The notes: generated from the letters alone by a model not told the origin. A stretch of DNA of 36,448 bases from a virus (IMGVR_UViG_3300009094_000043:1-36448), one strand, 5' to 3'. Positions 1 to 6,529 are shown, numbered from the stretch's first letter. Made by a program: numbers and translations.

Positions 1-123
1 AGGCCATCAAAATGCTCAAGGCGCATCAGGATAATCTCTACGCCAACCGTATGCGCCTGGAAGGCCAGCTTGAGCGCGAAGGCGGCGACAGCGCGGAGCT
101 TCAATGGCATTGCGAGTGCGGCC
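1..123. repeat. Terminal direct repeat, left copy
   Basis: These bases are identical to 36326-36448 at the other end of the window. One reading frame runs through the join without a break, so the repeat marks closure of a circular or circularly permuted genome. A 123-bp overlap is short for a biological terminal redundancy and is most easily read as an assembler overlap. Confidence 0.95.
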
Positions 124-269
124 ACTCCTGCCACTTTAACGAACTGAAGCGCGGCAAGTGTCCGAAGTGCCACCGGACGCAGGATGGCGTGCTGGTGATA
201 GCCGCGCCTATGCCGCGTGGGCATTGCGTGGTGATTGACGGGCCGGACGGCGCACAGTGGAGAGTTTAA
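1..269 (+). CDS. Zinc-ribbon coiled-coil protein, C-terminal part of the junction gene
   Basis: This is the 3' part of a 118-residue gene that begins at 36238 and crosses the contig ends. The N-terminal third is a charged helix likely to form a coiled coil. The middle has a cysteine cluster (C67, C69, C73, C83, C86 of the joined protein; CEC, CPKC) typical of a small zinc ribbon. The C-terminus is a short beta-type tail. It lies in the rightward early operon between a small hypothetical gene and the gene at 370. Function is unknown; the ribbon suggests nucleic-acid or protein binding. The frame continues upstream of base 1, which proves the CDS is cut only by the window edge. Confidence 0.8.
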   Translation, partial: AIKMLKAHQDNLYANRMRLEGQLEREGGDSAELQWHCECGHSCHFNELKRGKCPKCHRTQDGVLVIAAPMPRGHCVVIDGPDGAQWRV

Positions 270-281
270 CGAGTTTGCCTG

Positions 282-349
282 CGTCGTTGGGGGACGACGG
301 GGCAAAAGGGGAGGGGCGCACGGGGAACATCGGATAGGCGCCTCTCCCC
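282..349 (+). other. Two adjacent RNA hairpins in the intergenic leader
   Basis: CGTCGT (282-287) pairs with ACGACG (294-299) around a G-rich loop. GGGGAGGGGCGC (308-319) pairs with GCGCCTCTCCCC (338-349), 12 pairs with one G-U. No T-tract follows, so these are not simple terminators. They lie between the stop at 269 and the gene at 370 and may act in processing, stability or attenuation. Confidence 0.55.
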
Positions 350-369
350 GCTTAACGAAAGGGGAAACA

Positions 370-741
370 ATGACCGACGAAGAGTTCGACAAGCAATACG
401 AGGCAGCGGTGGAACGGGGCAAGGAGCACAGGGCACGACTGCTGATAGAAAGAGCGAATCGCCTGAAATTCTTTGTTGAGACTTTCGCCGGGCGCTCGAA
501 CTCACTCATTGAGGTGGGCGCTTACTTGGTACTTGAAACCTACTGCGGCCGTCGTCGGGCAATCTGGCGGTATCTCTGCTATGCGTTGAAAGAGTGGCGC
601 AATAGCTGGCGCTTCAGTTGGGAGTATAATCGCCGATTTTGGTGGTATCGGCTGAATGGCTACCAGAAGCGGGCAGCGATTGAGAAAACCTGCGACTCGC
701 TTGAGACGCGATTTCTTTCGGAAGACGAGGAGGAACAATGA
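370..741 (+). CDS. Hypothetical acidic/aromatic protein upstream of RecT
   Basis: A 123-residue protein of unknown function. The start at 370 follows the purine run AAAGGGGAAAC; the frame is open further upstream but has no better ribosome site there. The first half is charged and helical. The middle and C-terminal half are very rich in Trp, Arg and Tyr (several W-R and R-W pairs around residues 65-105), ending in an acidic tail. Its stop overlaps the RecT start (ATGA at 738-741), so the two are translationally coupled. That position is where recombination partners such as an exonuclease sit, but I see no nuclease motif, so no function is assigned. Confidence 0.75.
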   Translation: MTDEEFDKQYEAAVERGKEHRARLLIERANRLKFFVETFAGRSNSLIEVGAYLVLETYCGRRRAIWRYLCYALKEWRNSWRFSWEYNRRFWWYRLNGYQKRAAIEKTCDSLETRFLSEDEEEQ

Positions 742-1544
742 GCACAGCATTACAGCTTCACGATAGTGATATGGGTTCATGGGCGGTAATCCGCCAGCAG
801 GCCGAAGTTCTGGTAAAAACAGGCTTCCTGCCTCAGTCCATCAAGACGCCCGAACAAGCGATGGCCATCATCTTGACGGGCAGGGAATTGGGCATCGGCG
901 CTATGGCCGCGCTGAATACCATCAACGTCATTCAGGGCAAGCCGACGGTAAGCCCCCAGTTGATGCTGGCCCTCATCAACCGCTCCGGCCAAGTGGAGAA
1001 CATCCAGATTGACAGCGGCAAAGATGGCGCAACTGTGACTATTAAGCGCAAGGGCCGCTCTGCGTATACTGCCAAGTTCGGCCCGGCTGAAGCTGTGGCA
1101 ATGGGCCTGAACGGCAAGGATAACTACAAGAAGCAGGCCGCAACGATGTATAAGTGGCGCGCGGTGGCCGACGCTGCCCGCGCGACGTTCGCGGATGTGC
1201 TGCTTGGACTCTACACGCCTGACGAAATGGGCGCCGCTGTCGAGCCTGAAAGCGGGGAAGTTATCGAAGCCATACTGGAACCGACGCCGATAGCCGAACC
1301 TGAACCCGTCGAGCCTGAACCTGAAGCCAAGCCGACGGGCAGCAAAGGCACGCGCGAAATCCTGCGGCTTATCAATGAGCTACAGTGGGGCAAGGACAAG
1401 GTTGCCGCGTGGATGGAAGAGCATTTCAACTATGCGATTGAAACTGACGATATGGCCGGGGTGTTTGATGCGCTCGGGGTGGCCGAACAGCGAAAGATAT
1501 TCGTGGCGCTGAAGGCTGCGTTTCGGAACGGAGGGAAACAATGA
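738..1544 (+). CDS. recT: RecT-family single-strand annealing protein
   Basis: A 268-residue phage annealase of the RecT group. These proteins coat and anneal single-stranded DNA in phage recombination. Evidence is the N-terminal block 'GRELGIGAMAALN...GKPTVSPQLM' (residues 48-76) and the block around residues 130-165 (WRAVADAARATFAD followed by GLYTPDEMG), both typical of phage RecT proteins. A Pro-Glu linker (about 180-200) joins a small C-terminal helical domain (205-268). Length fits the family. It is coupled by ATGA overlaps to both neighbours. No partner exonuclease of the RecE or lambda Exo type is visible beside it; the RusA-like resolvase at 29.8-30.2 kb may act on its products. Confidence 0.85.
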   Translation: MSTALQLHDSDMGSWAVIRQQAEVLVKTGFLPQSIKTPEQAMAIILTGRELGIGAMAALNTINVIQGKPTVSPQLMLALINRSGQVENIQIDSGKDGATVTIKRKGRSAYTAKFGPAEAVAMGLNGKDNYKKQAATMYKWRAVADAARATFADVLLGLYTPDEMGAAVEPESGEVIEAILEPTPIAEPEPVEPEPEAKPTGSKGTREILRLINELQWGKDKVAAWMEEHFNYAIETDDMAGVFDALGVAEQRKIFVALKAAFRNGGKQ

Positions 1545-1831
1545 GCGAATCGAAGTATACAAAAGGGCCGTGGCATTGGGAGCATTCAGATGGGCTTCGG
1601 AAGAGGCTGACAACAGTCGGGAGCGATGTATTCACTGCGGCGCTGACCGATGATTACTTCCCCTATGTGGACATAGACGAACCGGACGCCAACCTGATAG
1701 CCGCCGCGCCTGACTTGCTGGAAGCGTTGGAATTTGCCTTGCAGCAGACAGGCTGCGACGGTGACCTGTGTACGGAGGACTGGCACGAAGAAGCGCGTAA
1801 GGCAATCGCAAAAGCAAAGGGAGAGGCTTAA
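1541..1831 (+). CDS. Conserved small phage protein with 'LIAAAPDLLEALE' motif
   Basis: A 96-residue protein starting at the ATGA overlap with recT. It has the pattern common to many small prophage proteins: an N-terminal 'GPW' segment, a central 'DANLIAAAPDLLEALE' helix (about residues 49-64), and a C-terminal 'EEARKAIAKAKGE' helix. The family is widespread in early operons but has no established biochemical role. Two cysteines (CDGDLC) precede the last helix. The call of a real gene is firm; function is unknown. Confidence 0.8.
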   Translation: MSESKYTKGPWHWEHSDGLRKRLTTVGSDVFTAALTDDYFPYVDIDEPDANLIAAAPDLLEALEFALQQTGCDGDLCTEDWHEEARKAIAKAKGEA

Positions 1832-1833
1832 GC

Positions 1834-1872
1834 GATGATGGCCGGCGAATCGAAACATCACCGGCCATCATC
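1834..1872 (+). other. Perfect 12-bp inverted repeat (RNA hairpin)
   Basis: GATGATGGCCGG (1834-1845) and CCGGCCATCATC (1861-1872) are perfect inverted copies around a 15-nt loop. The stem begins two bases after the stop at 1831. The following bases are not T-rich, so it is a poor intrinsic terminator. It could stabilise the recT mRNA 3' end, or it could be a DNA-binding site. Two similar short words (ATTAGGCTAA at 1881, AATAGGCTAG at 1901) follow it. Confidence 0.6.
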
Positions 1873-1937
1873 AATCGAGAATTAGGCTAACCAATCAAGG
1901 AATAGGCTAGCAGGGCCATTATAGCACGGAGGGAATC

Positions 1938-2198
1938 ATGCAGGAGACACTGACGGTGATGAATATGCCTGTGACTGTCCAGTCGCCGCCGCGCTGGTGG
2001 ACGGTGCGCGACGTGGCCGAGTATCGCGGCTTGAGCGAATCGGCCATTTACACTTACGTCTGCCGCGCCAGGAAGCTACGCAAGCAAGGCAAGCACGGCG
2101 GCATCCCATTTTCACAGCCGCGTGGCACTGGCGCTCTGAGGTTCAGGCCAGAGGCGGTTAAACGATTCTTCGAGGGTGAGGAGGAATCAGGCAAATGA
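1938..2198 (+). CDS. Excisionase-like / MerR-fold HTH protein
   Basis: An 86-residue DNA-binding protein. Residues 20-45 (WTVRDVAEYRGLSESAIYTY) form the helix-turn-helix of the HTH_17/excisionase group, followed by a basic stretch (RARKLRKQGKHGG) and a small wing (GALRFRPEAVKRFF). A strong GGAGGG ribosome site precedes the ATG. It is coupled by ATGA to the next gene. In the early operon that ends in the integrase it is a good candidate for a recombination directionality factor (Xis), but a transcriptional regulator is equally possible. Confidence 0.7.
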   Translation: MQETLTVMNMPVTVQSPPRWWTVRDVAEYRGLSESAIYTYVCRARKLRKQGKHGGIPFSQPRGTGALRFRPEAVKRFFEGEEESGK

Positions 2199-2881
2199 GT
2201 GAAACCAAAATGTTGACGATTGAATTTGTCCAGCAGTCGAGCGGGGAATGTGGGGAGGCGGAACTTCGGATTATGGAACTTCAAGACGAGCGCGATACCG
2301 CGATTCGAGAGCGAGACGAATCGCGATTCATAGCCGAGAAGAAGCACGATTATCTTGAGAAGCAGCAGACGGCAATCCGCGAGCTTGAGGCGCAGTTAGC
2401 GGTGAAAGACTCCACTATCTCCGACCTGCGCGAGGCCGATAAGCGCGCGGTGAAGATTGCGGCGGGGCAGGTGGAGGAAGTGAAGAGGGAGCTAGAGGCG
2501 CAGTTGAAGGAGGCGAACGCGCGAATCGCCGACTTTGAGATGCTGTTACATGAGTGTCCAGACTGCGGCGCTACAACAAACTTCATCGGTAAAGGCTTGT
2601 ATGAGTGCTGGAAATGCACAGAGGCCGAAGTGCGCGAGAAGTGGAAGACCGTCGAAGCGCGCGAGGCGGCGTTGAAAGAAGAGAATGAGCGGCTGCGGGG
2701 TGTCTTGCAGCGGATAGTCAAACGCGTACAAGGCTGTACCCCCATTGTGGCGACAGACGTGCGAGAGATGGCGCAAGCCGCGCTGCGAGCCGAGCGGGAG
2801 GTGGAGGAGCGTCAAGCCGAAGTAGACACCACCGCCGACACGGAAGGAGCGAAGGGGGATAAATGCGAAAGTTTGACGTGA
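2195..2881 (+). CDS. Coiled-coil protein with inserted zinc ribbon
   Basis: A 228-residue protein, almost all charged heptad-like helix (about residues 25-105 and 140-210), broken by one CPDCG...CWKC zinc ribbon at about residues 120-140. The ATG at 2195 overlaps the previous stop (ATGA). Similar helix-ribbon-helix proteins are common in early regions of phages from soil and water bacteria and have no fixed function; an oligomeric adaptor or DNA-associated role is inference. The C-terminal 19 bases overlap the next gene. Confidence 0.7.
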   Translation: MSETKMLTIEFVQQSSGECGEAELRIMELQDERDTAIRERDESRFIAEKKHDYLEKQQTAIRELEAQLAVKDSTISDLREADKRAVKIAAGQVEEVKRELEAQLKEANARIADFEMLLHECPDCGATTNFIGKGLYECWKCTEAEVREKWKTVEAREAALKEENERLRGVLQRIVKRVQGCTPIVATDVREMAQAALRAEREVEERQAEVDTTADTEGAKGDKCESLT

Positions 2882-3077
2882 TTTCCAAGGATATCCCAGA
2901 AGAGTTGCGGACGAGGCGCGGAACCTACAGAGCGACAATTACAGTTGGCGTCTCGTTTATAGACTTTGAGGGCGTTTATGAACTCCCAGAAACGGCGCTT
3001 GTCCGGGACACCATTGAATCGCGTTTGAGGGCGTTCGTAGGCGTGAGCATTTTGATCCAGGAAGGAGCGAAGGGGGA
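2842..3077 (+). repeat. 18-bp direct repeat carrying two ribosome binding sites
   Basis: GGAAGGAGCGAAGGGGGA occurs at 2842-2859 and again at 3060-3077, each time at the 3' end of a gene and directly upstream of the next start. Both copies encode EGAKG in the upstream gene. This is most likely a duplicated translation-initiation cassette. Confidence 0.75.
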
Positions 3078-3081
3078 ATGA
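2863..3081 (+). CDS. Small hypothetical protein
   Basis: A 72-residue protein of unknown family, starting at 2863 after the strong purine-rich site GAAGGGGGA. It is predicted to be mostly beta with two charged helices; a beta-hairpin-like part (residues 20-42, YRATITVGVSFIDFEG) lies in the middle. It overlaps the end of the coiled-coil gene by 19 bases in another frame and is coupled to the next gene by a 4-base overlap. The 18 bases before its start are repeated exactly before the next gene (2842-2859 and 3060-3077). Confidence 0.6.
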   Translation: MRKFDVISKDIPEELRTRRGTYRATITVGVSFIDFEGVYELPETALVRDTIESRLRAFVGVSILIQEGAKGE

Positions 3082-3308
3082 GCGAACGAACCGAAGAAAT
3101 GCCGGTTGAATACGTACTGGTCTGTTCGTGCGGGAAAGGGCAACGGCTGGAACTGACGTCCCGCGAACAGCGCGACGGCGACTTGAATGACAGCACTCAA
3201 ATCCTTGCCAACTTGTTCGAATATTTCCACGCGCAACACGGCACAGTCGAAGGTGGGTTTACGCTGAAAGCCCCCGCCAGCACGCGCGCGGGGGAGGTTG
3301 AGGAATGA
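3078..3308 (+). CDS. Small hypothetical protein with CxC motif
   Basis: A 76-residue protein starting at an ATGA overlap. It contains 'LVCSCGKGQ' near residue 15 and 'YFHAQHG' near residue 50. The Cys pair plus two His could bind one zinc ion, as in many small phage ribbon proteins, but the arrangement is not one I recognise. It is coupled on both sides. The C-terminal end is Ala-Glu rich and dispensable-looking. Function unknown. Confidence 0.6.
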   Translation: MSERTEEMPVEYVLVCSCGKGQRLELTSREQRDGDLNDSTQILANLFEYFHAQHGTVEGGFTLKAPASTRAGEVEE

Positions 3309-3562
3309 GCGAACAGACACAAAGAAAGTGGAAATACACTGTGCGTCGGCAGTTTGGATTTCCGCATTATCACGTAACGCTGTTTTCCGATAGTTGCCAT
3401 GTGTGGGACGTTTTGAACACCAACAGATGGGAGATTGACTATACCGGGCGCATCAAATTCAACACGCAGGCTGAGGCCGAGAGGTTTATCGCCAGCGTGC
3501 GGCGGGCGCTTTCAAGGCGCGGAATCAAGCTCAGCTTGATTGAAAAACACATTGCGATATAA
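3305..3562 (+). CDS. Small hypothetical protein, end of first early block
   Basis: An 85-residue protein rich in aromatic and basic residues (KWKYTVRRQFGFPHYHVTLF at the N-terminus; an 'AEAERFIASVRRAL' helix near residue 60). It starts at an ATGA overlap. A perfect 8-bp inverted repeat (AATCAAGC-TCA-GCTTGATT, 3523-3541) lies in its last codons and could fold in the mRNA just before the next promoter. No family recognised. Confidence 0.6.
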   Translation: MSEQTQRKWKYTVRRQFGFPHYHVTLFSDSCHVWDVLNTNRWEIDYTGRIKFNTQAEAERFIASVRRALSRRGIKLSLIEKHIAI

Positions 3563-3591
3563 CAAGAACTATATCAACTTCCCCGGCTACC

Positions 3592-3660
3592 ATAATAACT
3601 ATTATCGGACCCAGCGGATACGCTTATTTGTTTTACTTTTCAGCCGCTCTTCTGTATAAT
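3592..3660 (+). promoter_or_regulatory. Sigma-70 promoter with upstream palindrome
   Basis: TTTACT (3632-3637) and a perfect TATAAT (3655-3660) are 17 bp apart, the best -35/-10 pair seen in the rightward strand. The expected start, about 7 bases past the -10, falls on or next to the ATG at 3668, so the transcript would be leaderless. An inverted repeat ATAATA-AC-TATTAT (3592-3605) just upstream is a candidate operator. Confidence 0.75.
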
Positions 3661-3667
3661 CCGACCT

Positions 3668-3874
3668 ATGAAAAAGCAGCTAAACTATGACGAACTCATT
3701 GCCCTTCTCAGGCGCAGAATCAAGGAATGCGGGTCACAGAAGGACTTTGCGGCTATGGCTGGCATTTCGGCTCAATATGTCAGCGATGTGCTCCATCGCC
3801 GCCGCGAGCCTGGGCAGGCAATACTTGACGCGCTTGAACTGCAAAGGGTCGTGACTTATAGAGAAAAGGATTAA
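3668..3874 (+). CDS. Small HTH regulator (Cro/C1-like), candidate lysogeny regulator
   Basis: A 68-residue protein with a lambda-repressor-type helix-turn-helix at about residues 20-48 (GSQKDFAAMAGISAQYVSDV) followed by LHRRREPGQAILDALEL. There is no Shine-Dalgarno site in the few bases before the ATG, but a strong promoter places the mRNA 5' end at or beside it. It is one of two such short proteins in the genome; 26784-27062 has the same arrangement (KAELGRRLNVSGQFIDLL, then KRKPGNKLLKAIG). Its own promoter and position just before the integrase suggest control of integration or lysogeny. It lacks a C-terminal dimerisation or peptidase domain. Confidence 0.75.
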   Translation: MKKQLNYDELIALLRRRIKECGSQKDFAAMAGISAQYVSDVLHRRREPGQAILDALELQRVVTYREKD

Positions 3875-3911
3875 CCCGATGACACGGCTTATAGGCGAGA
3901 AGAAAGGACGT

Positions 3912-4139
3912 ATGAGCAAAAAAGAAGAGAAGTCACCAGCAGAGATAGCAAAACAGAATGGCTGGACTTCTGGCAATGTTCTTCGCGCTGTGGAACACCG
4001 ACGCGCCGATGTGCTGTTCCAGGTTACGGCAGTTGGTCATGAAATAGTCTTAGGACGAAGAATATTAAGCAATGGCAAGTACGGAAACGAAACCGAACTG
4101 CCGCTCTGCGACGAGTTTATTCGATGGTTTCGGGAATAA
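3912..4139 (+). CDS. Small hypothetical protein
   Basis: A 75-residue protein. The start at 3912 is preferred to the in-frame ATG at 3879 because AAAGGA lies at the right distance before it. The sequence has a Lys/Glu-rich N-terminus, then 'IAKQNGWTSGNVLRAVEHRR', which could be a helix-turn-helix-like pair, then a beta-rich end (FQVTAVGHEIVLGRRIL). No confident family. It follows the HTH gene and may be co-transcribed with it from the promoter at 3632. Confidence 0.55.
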   Translation: MSKKEEKSPAEIAKQNGWTSGNVLRAVEHRRADVLFQVTAVGHEIVLGRRILSNGKYGNETELPLCDEFIRWFRE

Positions 4140-4148
4140 CCGCCTAGC

Positions 4149-4165
4149 CTCCCGCCTGCCGGGAG
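4149..4165 (+). other. Small hairpin upstream of ribosome site
   Basis: CTCCCG (4149-4154) pairs with CGGGAG (4160-4165) over a 5-nt loop, just before the AAAGGAAAG ribosome site of the gene at 4178. A similar GC-rich hairpin (CACCC...GGGTG) follows that gene, before the integrase. Both could tune translation or RNA stability. Confidence 0.4.
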
Positions 4166-4177
4166 AGAAAGGAAAGT

Positions 4178-4405
4178 ATGCCAGATATTTACTTCAAAGA
4201 CAGAGCGATAAACCTGCCTGGTATTCGGCGCTATTTGGCCGAGCGCGGCTTGGCAACTGTTCGTGTGGATACATATCCCAGCGATTATGACGAGTATCGT
4301 ATAGTAATTAAAGGCGCGCCGCTTGGCAGTGGTCTACGCGTTTACGAACAGGCGATTGACACGGCTAAGAAAGAATACAAGCGCAAGGTAAAGAAAGAAC
4401 GATGA
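4178..4405 (+). CDS. Small hypothetical protein upstream of integrase
   Basis: A 75-residue protein with a good ribosome site (AAAGGAAAGT before ATG). It looks like an alpha/beta fold: a helix with 'LPGIRRYLAERGL', strands around 'VRVDTYP' and 'YRIVIKGAP', and a C-terminal basic helix ending KKEYKRKVKKER. The basic tail suggests nucleic-acid contact, but no family is recognised. About 100 bases separate it from the integrase. Confidence 0.55.
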   Translation: MPDIYFKDRAINLPGIRRYLAERGLATVRVDTYPSDYDEYRIVIKGAPLGSGLRVYEQAIDTAKKEYKRKVKKER

Positions 4406-4509
4406 GTAACCACCCTTCCCGCCTGCGCGCGGGTGAAACATTGACCGCGACCGAAGTCCTCAGCCATAATCCTCCTGCCCGAATCCTAACGAAAGATGCC
4501 CGATAATCC

Positions 4510-5613
4510 ATGTCCGTCAAACTGCTTAATGGTGTGTGGCGCTACCGCTTCATGCACAAGGGCAAGAGCTATTTCAAGTCCTTGCCCGGCGTGAGGACTA
4601 AGACAGATGCGCGCGCAGCCGAGGATGCCCGCAAAACCAAAGTACGCGAAGGCCGCGACGACGAACCCGACACCTCCACGAACTTTCGCGCATTCGTAGA
4701 AGAAACCTTCCTCCCCTGGGCTGAAACAAACCTGTCCCCCGGCTCCTACCAGTCCTACAAGTGGCGCTGTGACGTGCTGATAGAAGCGTTCGGCAAGATG
4801 GACATCGCCGACGTGTCCCAGATAGCCATTGAGAAGCTGAAGCGCGCCGAGCTGAAGCGCGTCACAATCCGCAAAGCCACGCAGTCAGCTGCCAGCGTGA
4901 ACCGCACGCTGCAGACGCTAGCTTCGATATTCAGCCGCGCGGTGGAACTGAAGCTGCTCCACCAAGACGACAGGCCGAAGATTGAAACCTTGCGCGAAGA
5001 TAACCAGCGCATTCGCTACCTCACCGTCGAAGAGGAAAAGCGCCTGAGAGAGGCCGCTGCAGAATCCTGGCCCTATCTCGATGACATCATCTGCGTCGGC
5101 TGCGCCACCGGGCTACGGCTGGATGAACTCTTCAGTTTGAAGAAGTCAGAGGTAGACTTACTGCTAAATGTGGTGCTGGTGCTGGACGGTAAAGGCGGTA
5201 AGTCCCGCGTTGTGCCTCTCGACCCGCAGGGCGAATGCCGGGCAATTCTGGCGCGTCTCGTCACCGTCTCCAAGTCCGAGTACATCTTCACTTCCCCGCA
5301 CTCAGGCGGCAAGTTCACCAGAGTGACAAAGTCGCTAGCCTCTGCCTGCAGGATAGCTGGACTCACAGGCGTCACTCTCCATACCCTGCGTCACACATTC
5401 TGTACCCGGCTTGCGGCGGCTGGCGTGGACGTGCGAACCATCATGGAGCTTGCCGGCCACGAGGACATCAGCACCACGCTCAAGTACACTCACGTCGTCA
5501 AAGCCTCCACGCATGACGCCATCCGGCGCCTCACCGAACTTCAAAGCAAGTTGCACAAATTTTACACTCCTGAAGAAATGGCCGATGACGCTGATGGTAC
5601 TTATAGCCAATGA
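4510..5613 (+). CDS. int: Tyrosine-family phage integrase
   Basis: A 367-residue site-specific recombinase that inserts and excises the phage genome. The N-terminal part (about 1-55) is an arm-type DNA-binding domain with 'SYFKSLPGVRTKTDA'. A core-binding SAM-like domain follows (60-150). The catalytic domain (about 165-330) has Arg203 in 'GLRLDEL', a beta-hairpin Lys near 228-231 ('GKGGKSR'), His291 and Arg294 in 'HTLRHTF', His317 in 'AGHEDISTT' and the nucleophile Tyr326 in 'KYTH'. All active-site residues are present. No strong Shine-Dalgarno precedes the ATG. The attP-like sequence begins 25 bases after its stop, the usual arrangement. Confidence 0.95.
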   Translation: MSVKLLNGVWRYRFMHKGKSYFKSLPGVRTKTDARAAEDARKTKVREGRDDEPDTSTNFRAFVEETFLPWAETNLSPGSYQSYKWRCDVLIEAFGKMDIADVSQIAIEKLKRAELKRVTIRKATQSAASVNRTLQTLASIFSRAVELKLLHQDDRPKIETLREDNQRIRYLTVEEEKRLREAAAESWPYLDDIICVGCATGLRLDELFSLKKSEVDLLLNVVLVLDGKGGKSRVVPLDPQGECRAILARLVTVSKSEYIFTSPHSGGKFTRVTKSLASACRIAGLTGVTLHTLRHTFCTRLAAAGVDVRTIMELAGHEDISTTLKYTHVVKASTHDAIRRLTELQSKLHKFYTPEEMADDADGTYSQ

Positions 5614-5637
5614 CTGCAATGTTTAAGTAAGTGTAGA

Positions 5638-5678
5638 AAAGCGGAGAGTGAGGGATTCGAACCCCCATTATCCGCTTT
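5638..5678 (-). other. attP: attP candidate: tRNA T-arm fragment inside an inverted repeat
   Basis: On the minus strand this reads as the 3' end of a tRNA: GGGGG-TTCGAAT-CCCTC (T arm) then ACTCTCCG, which matches the acceptor 3' strand of serine tRNAs (GGAGAGU at the 5' end). No complete tRNA is present here. The fragment is framed by a perfect 8-bp inverted repeat AAAGCGGA/TCCGCTTT (5638-5645, 5671-5678). Its place directly after int and its tRNA-end character make it the likely attP core, which would restore a host tRNA gene on integration. Confidence 0.65.
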
Positions 5679-5808
5679 GCTAAATTCCTCAATGTTTGCT
5701 AAGTCTCTTTAGAACTTGGCTAAATATGGCGGGTTAGAGGCTGAGGCGTTGCAATATTCTTTCTATTCTCAAACTTTCTCTTTTTTCTTTTGCACAGATT
5801 TTGCACAC
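5676..5808 (+). repeat. Repeated short words in the attP region (arm-type sites?)
   Basis: TTTGCTAA occurs at 5676-5683 and 5695-5702. TTTTGCACA occurs at 5788-5796 and 5799-5807, exactly 11 bp (one helical turn) apart. Related GCTAA words recur near 5718 and 5831. Integrases of this family bind pairs of such repeats beside the core, so these are candidate arm-type binding sites. Confidence 0.5.
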
Positions 5809-5846
5809 GTCACATTGAAGATAATTCAACTGCTAAGTTTTGTGAT

Positions 5847-5976
5847 ATTATGCGCCTGGGGGCGTCTACGTATAACGTGGCCGAGAGGCTAAAAGCTGAT
5901 ACCAGCTAAGTGCTAACCTGAGGCTGGCTACTCGATAGGGAGGCACGCGCAGGTTCGAATCCTGCCATTATGCGCC
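5847..5976 (+). repeat. 10-bp direct repeats flanking the tRNA-like gene
   Basis: ATTATGCGCC occurs at 5847-5856 and 5967-5976, exactly 120 bp apart. The right copy forms the 3' acceptor end of the tRNA-like gene. A copy of a tRNA end on the far side of the gene is what an insertion or recombination event at the tRNA 3' end would leave. Confidence 0.7.
5871..5973 (+). tRNA. Degenerate serine-type (class II) tRNA-like gene
   Basis: The segment has a class II D-arm (T-GGCCGAGAGGC), a consensus T-arm (GCAGG-TTCGAAT-CCTGC, 5949-5965) and an acceptor stem TATAACG/CATTATG (5871-5877 with 5966-5972) with one C-A mismatch and one G-U. The D-arm text is nearly that of bacterial tRNA-Ser(GCU). The best anticodon loop is CAGCTAA (5903-5909) with GCT as anticodon, but position 33 is A instead of U and the stem has weak pairs. 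The variable region is unusually long. No CCA is encoded. It is probably decayed or highly diverged. Confidence 0.5.
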
Positions 5977-5993
5977 GCCCAGGAGGATGACAA

Positions 5994-6167
5994 ATGAGCA
6001 GAGAAGAGCTTGAGATGTGGCGCGCACAGGTGGATAAAGACTGGGAAGAGCGCCAGCGCAAAAGCCGCAAATTACGCCGTATAATGAATGTTCTTATTGT
6101 CGTATGGCTCGTCCTGTACGCGGCTCTAATTGTCGGCATCATTCTGGACGGAGAATCACGCAAATGA
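5994..6167 (+). CDS. Single-pass membrane miniprotein
   Basis: A 57-residue protein with a strong AGGAGG site 8 bases before the ATG. The first 30 residues are charged and cytoplasmic-looking (MSREELEMWRAQ..., then QRKSRKLRR). Residues 31-51 (MNVLIVVWLVLYAALIVGII) are one membrane helix, followed by a short acidic tail. The stop overlaps the next start (ATGA at 6164-6167). It lies outside the integration module, next to attP, where lysogenic-conversion or superinfection-exclusion genes often sit. That role is inference. Confidence 0.7.
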   Translation: MSREELEMWRAQVDKDWEERQRKSRKLRRIMNVLIVVWLVLYAALIVGIILDGESRK

Positions 6168-6406
6168 ACTGGACATCTGAATACCCAACACAACCGGGAT
6201 ACTACTGGATTCGCAATCTCTTGCGGCACGTAGACCCGCAATGGCAAAAGTACGAAGAAGTAGAAACGGTGCCTTTTATTGTTGAAGTCACTAGAGACCT
6301 TACCTTTTATCCTACGGGTGGAGAAACCGAACGCGACAGTAGCGACATCGTGTCCTGCGAATGGTGCGGCCCTATCACGCCACCAGAGCAGGAGAATGTT
6401 CATTAG
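6164..6406 (+). CDS. Small hypothetical protein with N-terminal 'PGYYWI' motif
   Basis: An 80-residue protein. The start at 6164 is chosen because it overlaps the previous stop by ATGA; the frame is open upstream but the coupled start is the natural one. The N-terminus 'MNWTSEYPTQPGYYWIRNL' and C-terminus 'SCEWCGPITPPE' follow a pattern I have seen in small phage and bacterial proteins of unknown function, likely an all-beta fold. It is co-translated with the membrane miniprotein. No function is assigned. Confidence 0.65.
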   Translation: MNWTSEYPTQPGYYWIRNLLRHVDPQWQKYEEVETVPFIVEVTRDLTFYPTGGETERDSSDIVSCEWCGPITPPEQENVH

Positions 6407-6529
6407 GATACTAAATATCTCTTTACTTCTTTAGTCCCATATATTAAACTCTGTCCCATTAGCAACATGTCACTCTGACATTCCCCTACCCGGCTACTTG
6501 CTAAGACAAAGCAACTGAGAATCCGTAAT
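6407..6529. other. Short intergenic stretch
   Basis: AT-rich, about 120 bases, with no open frame of note and no clear promoter. It ends at the weakly supported gene at 6530. I see no hairpin followed by a T-tract. Confidence 0.4.

Noticed and set aside
5852-5976. tmRNA end or a tRNA carrying an intron
   Set aside because: The 5' GGGGGCG text looked tmRNA-like, but no matching 3' acceptor strand, tag frame or intron core was found.
5906-6403. A 165-residue minus-strand frame over the tRNA-like and membrane miniprotein genes
   Set aside because: It opposes two coupled genes with good starts and the tRNA-like element, and has an Arg/Ser-rich antisense composition.
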